From assembly GCA_037447605.1 (NCBI GenBank), contig CM074806.1, positions 976,190 through 1,040,189 of the forward strand: a stretch of DNA of 64,000 bases, read 5' to 3'. The position numbers and the translations under genes were made by a program. The DNA comes from Zygnema circumcarinatum (Eukaryota; Streptophyta; Zygnematophyceae; Zygnematales; Zygnemataceae). A model generated the notes under the pieces. The model made no database searches, was not told where the DNA came from, and saw only the letters and a list, made by a program, of their open reading frames with translations. This document shows, piece after piece, positions 60,001 through 64,000 of the stretch; positions within the stretch are counted from its first letter, which is position 1; every line of letters begins with the position of its first letter.

Positions 60001-61259
60001 GCTTTAGTATGATGAGAGATCAGCTCCACTTTCATTATAACACACGCGTTGGAAGGCTCGTTTCTGTGAATGGGACAATTTCATGGCTTAGGCCTGCCTT
60101 TTTATCGTCGTGGCTCGCATGATGTGCTTTTGCATCTATCTCTGAATGTCTGCGAAGCGAATGACACTCAGTCCCTTACTTTCCTGACCTAGGGTCCCTA
60201 TGTCCGATTTTTCACTATAAATGACTGCTTTCTCTCTCCTACTGTTTGTTGTTCCTTTCACCTGTTCCAGACACTGTTCCTTGGAGCTCTTGGCTAAATG
60301 ATGCTGGCAGATGGACATGTTTTCTTGTTGTAGTAGTTACGCTAATCCTTTGACTCGTCTTGCGGTATAAAGTAGGATAGGCCCAGGTTGGGACCTTAAT
60401 CCTTATAGAGGGCCGTACTTTGTTGCGCATGTATTCTGCCAGTTGGATGTTAACTCCTGTGTGGTTGGCCGGTTGAAGCAGCTACCGAGGAAGTCAATTA
60501 GTACCCGATACAAACATATTCTCCTGGTTGAAGACTCTCCGGCTGTGCCGCACGTGCGCTCCAACAATGCAGAACTTGCTGATAATGGAACGGCAAATGA
60601 GAGGGCGGCCAGACTCCACGACGCTCTTGAAGGCAGGTTTCCCTCCTCTAATGGGTGGACCTTCAAGGAATCGTCAGCAGTTCACTTTGGATGACAGGAG
60701 GGGAGCAGTATTTCATTGAGCTTTTTGAACGATTTTAATACGAAGCGCGTGTTTTGACTTCGGAGAACACTCGGCGAGACTGCTTATCCGTTTATCCTAC
60801 GAAAGCACCATGTCTGGCCTCGATATAAAGTGTTTTTTTCTGTTGGGTTCAGAACACCGCTGATGAAGCCTACTATTTTCCCTATGCAGAGGAAATGATT
60901 GCGGGACTGCAGCAAGTGCCTTGGAGAAGAGTTGAAGTTAGCTTTCGCGGAGCCTTTTGGCCGTTCTTTGCACATAACAACATTCATGTGAGCTCTCGTC
61001 TCTTCTGTGTCTGGAAAGCCATCCAAACCCATTTTACCAGGACCTTTTGGGACCCTTGTATTATTTGTAGCTCTCTGTCCATACCTGAGCAAGTGCGAAT
61101 CGAGTTCACTGCTTTCAAGCAGACTCAAACTTTCCGCAAGATGTGACGGTGCAGGTGAAGCAGGAGTGGCTGCATTTTGAAGGCGCCGGAGTTGTTGCTC
61201 ACCTCGCAGACACCATATATGAAAGTGATCCTGTGTCTCGGCCTGTTGCTAGGCTATGA
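57078..61259 (+). CDS. DUF676 putative serine esterase/lipase
   Basis: Alpha/beta-hydrolase of the plant DUF676 putative serine esterase family; substrate unknown. Ten exons (57078-57427, 57853-57920, 58146-58216, 58706-58827, 58950-59067, 59274-59443, 59854-59962, 60482-60632, 60890-60987, 61155-61259) join in phase to 453 residues. Core landmarks are HLVLLVNGIFA (oxyanion region), NDWSYVAGELTKRL, the nucleophile elbow VVAHSLGGLIARYAVG, EPINFITLATPHLGVRGRRQ, GVLEDLAPPLAPLFVGRTGR, VLYANVGYDHMVGWRTS (catalytic His) and WPFFAHNNIHVKQEWLH. Order and spacing match Arabidopsis homologues. Intron 8 appears to use a GC donor: only that choice keeps phase and yields EEEMIAGLQQ as in relatives. The start at 57078 gives a basic, Ala-rich leader; an in-frame ATG at 57297 with a good context is the alternative. 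Confidence 0.92.
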
Positions 61260-62323
61260 GTTGCTTCCTATACAGCCTCGCTTGGAAGAGACTGATTGAG
61301 GCTTAGTTGACTAGCAAACCTTACTATGGAGCAGGTAGCAGACAAACAGCACCGCCGCGTTTTAACTAAGTACCCTGAACCTTCTGAAGTGATCTTCAGA
61401 AGTTATCGGCGTGGTTGTGTATTCAGTGCCCCTTCTTACATAGTTCACAAATGGGGGAATTGCTCTCGCAGCGACGAAGCAATGGCTGGAATTGACTGTT
61501 GGCAGTAGACAGTAGGGGAATTGGAGCAGGGCGCGTCTAGGTTGTCAAATAGTCCGAGAATAGCCTTTTAGCTTAGGAAGGGCACATGCTGTGTCTAGGA
61601 GTAGGCGGGTTCATCTGTAGATTTGGTTGATATGCAATGTGGTTTTCGTGCAAGTTGGCGGTATTTTTCTCGTGACGCCTAGCTTTATCTGAGGTCAGCA
61701 AGGGACCGTTTCTTAAGGAGGGTTCCTTATGGGGCGTCAACAATTTTTTGGCGTGACAGCCTGCTTGAGTGATCTGACTTTCTTTTGTGTGCTGGCTTCA
61801 ATATGGCTGGTTCTGGTGCCTAGTACTGACATTGTTCAGTAGCAACTGCTAGCTTCCTTCTGCTCAAAGCACAGTTCCTTTGAGCAATTACGAGCGTCTT
61901 GAATGAACTTCAGCCATCGAAGGACAAAAGCGGATAGCAGGAGGAAGAGAGAGGAGGGAGAGAGGCAAGGGAGTGAAGGGAGGACGCCCACTGGATCATA
62001 GTTAAAAAAGAATATCCCCTCGTCCTTGCCGAGCCCTATAGTTACTGTCCACATGTATACAATGACTTCCTAATCTCAGTTGAACGAGTTTCCAGGTGTT
62101 CACATCATAAAACTGTAATTTGCAGGGCTGTCCACCACGGACCACAGTACTCCTCGTCGGCGGACGCTGCTGACCAACAGACGCTGACGTTGTAAAGGCG
62201 AGACCTATTCCGCTCCACGTATCGATTTTAGGGTTCGTCGGATCTACAAGCAAGAAGTCTGTACTCCCCTCTCTCCCGCTCATCTCTCTCCCGCTCCCTC
62301 TCCCTTCCACAAGCACAGGCAAT
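61260..62323. other. intergenic region, esterase to PMP3
   Basis: About 1.06 kb holding the esterase 3' end and the promoter of the small membrane-protein gene. Open frames on the minus strand (about 62002-62540) overlap the PMP3 first exon and have no family match. No other feature seen. Confidence 0.5.
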
Positions 62324-62870
62324 ATGTGTACCTGGGACTGCCTCTCCATCTTGGCCGCCATTTTCTTGCCGCCTCTTGGCGTCTTTATGAAAAGGGGATG
62401 CCTCTGCGAATTCTGGGTAAGTGAACAAGCTTGTCGGAAAGCTTTTCTTTGATGCCAAGGCTCTAACTTGCATGCTGTATTAAATGTGATGTTTATAACG
62501 GGGACGATATCGTTTTTTAAGCCTGTATTGGCCGTGCTTTTCATATTTTCTCTTTCTTTGGTTGATGTTCATGATTGAATCTCATCTAGTTCTATGGCTG
62601 ACGCATCTGGACATACCGTCATTTTTATGGAATAGGTGATACTTTCAGCCGGGTTCTTTCTACACGTTGTCGTGCCCTCTCTTACTTAGTCTTTGCTCGA
62701 TTAAGGTGACGTCGTTGCTTCAGTTACAAGAAGTGTCGCAAGAGGGTCAATCAGGAGTGACTGAAATAAGTGTTGTATACCTTTTGCTCGTGCAGATATC
62801 TATTCTACTCACGATATTGGGCTATGTGCCGGGTTTGATCTACGCGATCTACGTCGTGGTGTCAGAGTGA
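62324..62870 (+). CDS. PMP3/RCI2 small plasma-membrane protein (UPF0057)
   Basis: Two short exons, 62324-62416 and 62796-62870, join at a codon boundary to a 55-residue protein. It begins MCTWDCLSILAAIFLPPLGV, continues FMKRGCLCEFW, and after the intron reads ISILLTILGYVPGLIYAIYV and ends VVSE. This is the complete UPF0057 pattern: two transmembrane helices, the first with the PPLGV signature, a short Gly/Cys loop, and the second with GYxPGxIYAxY. PMP3/RCI2 proteins are stress-induced proteolipids that keep membrane potential under salt and cold (known in yeast and plants). Length is typical (52-57). The gene is easy to miss because neither exon is a long frame. Confidence 0.95.
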
Positions 62871-64000
62871 GTGACAGATCCGCCTCCACATTATCCCTGT
62901 TTCGTCAAAATATTCATAATGCTTTCATGCATTTCTTTGTTGCATAAATCAATGGCAATGCTTCCCTCAGTAGTATGCTTCAGAATTGAAAAATGATGCC
63001 AAATGCCAGGTCTAATGGATGCTCTTGATGTCAAACAAAACCAGTTGCTGGGCATTGTCCATTTTGAACATGAAGCTCCTATTTTGAGGGCCACGCATAG
63101 GATGGGACGCGTGCAGTTTTAAAAAGTCTCTGAACTGACTCTGAGATTTACAGTTGTCTTGTACTCCAATTAATAATATCCTGTTACTTTCGTCATGATG
63201 CAGCATCCGAAATGAAGGAGAAGTTGTGTACTACCAAGCAGCTTGAGGACGATAGTGAACGCAAGAAGTGTAGTAAGCTGTTTCAAGGAAAATTACCAGA
63301 TTTTACTCATCTGTCAGTACATAATTAGACATTGCAGATTCCTGCGGCTCAGAGCGCGGCTTTGGCCGTTAGTCACATACTTACTGATAATGCTTTGTGT
63401 ATGATGTGTGTGTCTGCTGCCAGCATCGCATGCAAACAGTTCATCCAACTGTTGAATTGCCATCGGCAGACTGAACTTACCTTTACTTTTGATCTCACTT
63501 AAATAAGGAAAGCATAGTGCTATGCGCATAGTGCTGCTGGTTCGGCTTTGGAACAATGATTGACTTGAAACGTACGGGGGGTCCTGCAATGCCTGTTGTG
63601 CCTTGTTTCCCTGCAAAACGTCCCGTCGTCAGTGTGGGTCCCTTGCAAAGCTGCATCTCATCTTATCCTAAAAACCCATTTTTTGGGACTGAAAATTGGC
63701 CCAAAATTTTCCCTACATTGGCCCTAAATTGGCCATCTGTGTTGGACTTCTGACTGATTTACGGCGGGCCAACTATCATAGAATTGCGTGCTATACATGG
63801 AAACGGGCATGTGGAATGTTGACACGTGGCATGCCCTCGAGCAAAGTTCGAAAATCCCAGTCGGCGATCTAACGGTCTAAGTTGGAGAGTGTGTACACGT
63901 GGCATTTTTATGCGAAAAAGGACCTTCGGTTCAGTTCAGTTTATGTTTTGCTTAACTGCCATAGGGCTGCTTGGCCGCACGATAAGGCTTACACGTGGCG
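62871..64000. other. right-edge region, no gene completed
   Basis: I see no supported exon in this last 1.1 kb. The final 180 bases carry three ACACGTGGC elements and may be the promoter of a gene beyond the window. Confidence 0.5.
63822..63999 (+). promoter_or_regulatory. three ABRE/G-box elements ACACGTGGC
   Basis: ACACGTGGC occurs exactly at 63822-63830, 63895-63903 and 63991-63999, all in the same orientation. It is the classical abscisic-acid responsive element with a G-box core (CACGTG), bound by ABF/AREB-type bZIP factors in land plants. Three identical nine-mers in 180 bases are very unlikely by chance. The regulated gene is probably to the right; PMP3 is about 950 bases upstream. 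Confidence 0.55.

Noticed and set aside
62002-62544. 180-codon minus-strand frame near the PMP3 gene
   Set aside because: It overlaps the clear PMP3 first exon in antisense and has no family resemblance.

Overview
This is nuclear DNA from a green-lineage eukaryote. Thirteen intron-containing or intronless protein genes are packed head to tail, head to head and end to end, with short GT-AG introns, plastid- or mitochondrion-type leader peptides and plant-type family members: a TIP1-like ankyrin S-acyltransferase, a plastid NEET protein, a plant-type LpxD, an RH47/ISE1-like helicase and a CUL4 whose N-terminus resembles the plant form. The intron density, compact spacing and orthologue set suggest a streptophyte alga or early land plant. 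A Klebsormidium-like charophyte is my best guess, but that is inference. A 10-base N run shows this is a draft assembly.

Layout: GRIP-domain golgin (+, 698-10482); plastid NEET/CDGSH protein (+, 11868-12688); ankyrin-DHHC S-acyltransferase (-, 13444-18293); fibrillarin (+, 18943-20947) with a candidate C/D snoRNA in its fifth intron; CNOT10 (-, 21766-25490); SPB1/FTSJ3 rRNA methyltransferase (+, 26788-33105); intronless GT2 glycosyltransferase (-, 33742-35079); LpxD acyltransferase (+, 36023-39597); CUL4 (-, 40592-46695); RH47-like DEAD-box helicase (+, 48280-51356); ORC3 (-, 51482-56841); DUF676 serine esterase (+, 57078-61259); and a 55-residue PMP3/RCI2 membrane protein (+, 62324-62870) whose first exon is only 93 bases. 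From NEET to the esterase the strands alternate strictly, so many promoters are shared between divergent pairs and many 3' ends converge.

Functional themes: two nucleolar rRNA methylation factors (fibrillarin, SPB1) and an RNA helicase; mRNA deadenylation (CNOT10); trafficking and membrane targeting (GRIP golgin, S-acyltransferase); chromatin/replication and ubiquitin (CUL4, ORC3); and organelle lipid or glycolipid enzymes (LpxD with a divergent glycosyltransferase). I see no CRISPR array, prokaryotic operon, rRNA gene or intact transposon.

Exon borders were derived by hand from splice signals, reading phase and family conservation. For NEET, the S-acyltransferase, fibrillarin, CNOT10, the glycosyltransferase, LpxD, CUL4, the helicase, the esterase and PMP3 the phases close completely. 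SPB1 is interrupted by the sequence gap. One or two borders in the golgin and several in ORC3 remain open. The most interesting items are four introns that appear to use GC instead of GT donors, two dense GTAC clusters in promoters, a triplet of ACACGTGGC elements at the right edge, and the fibrillarin intron snoRNA candidate.
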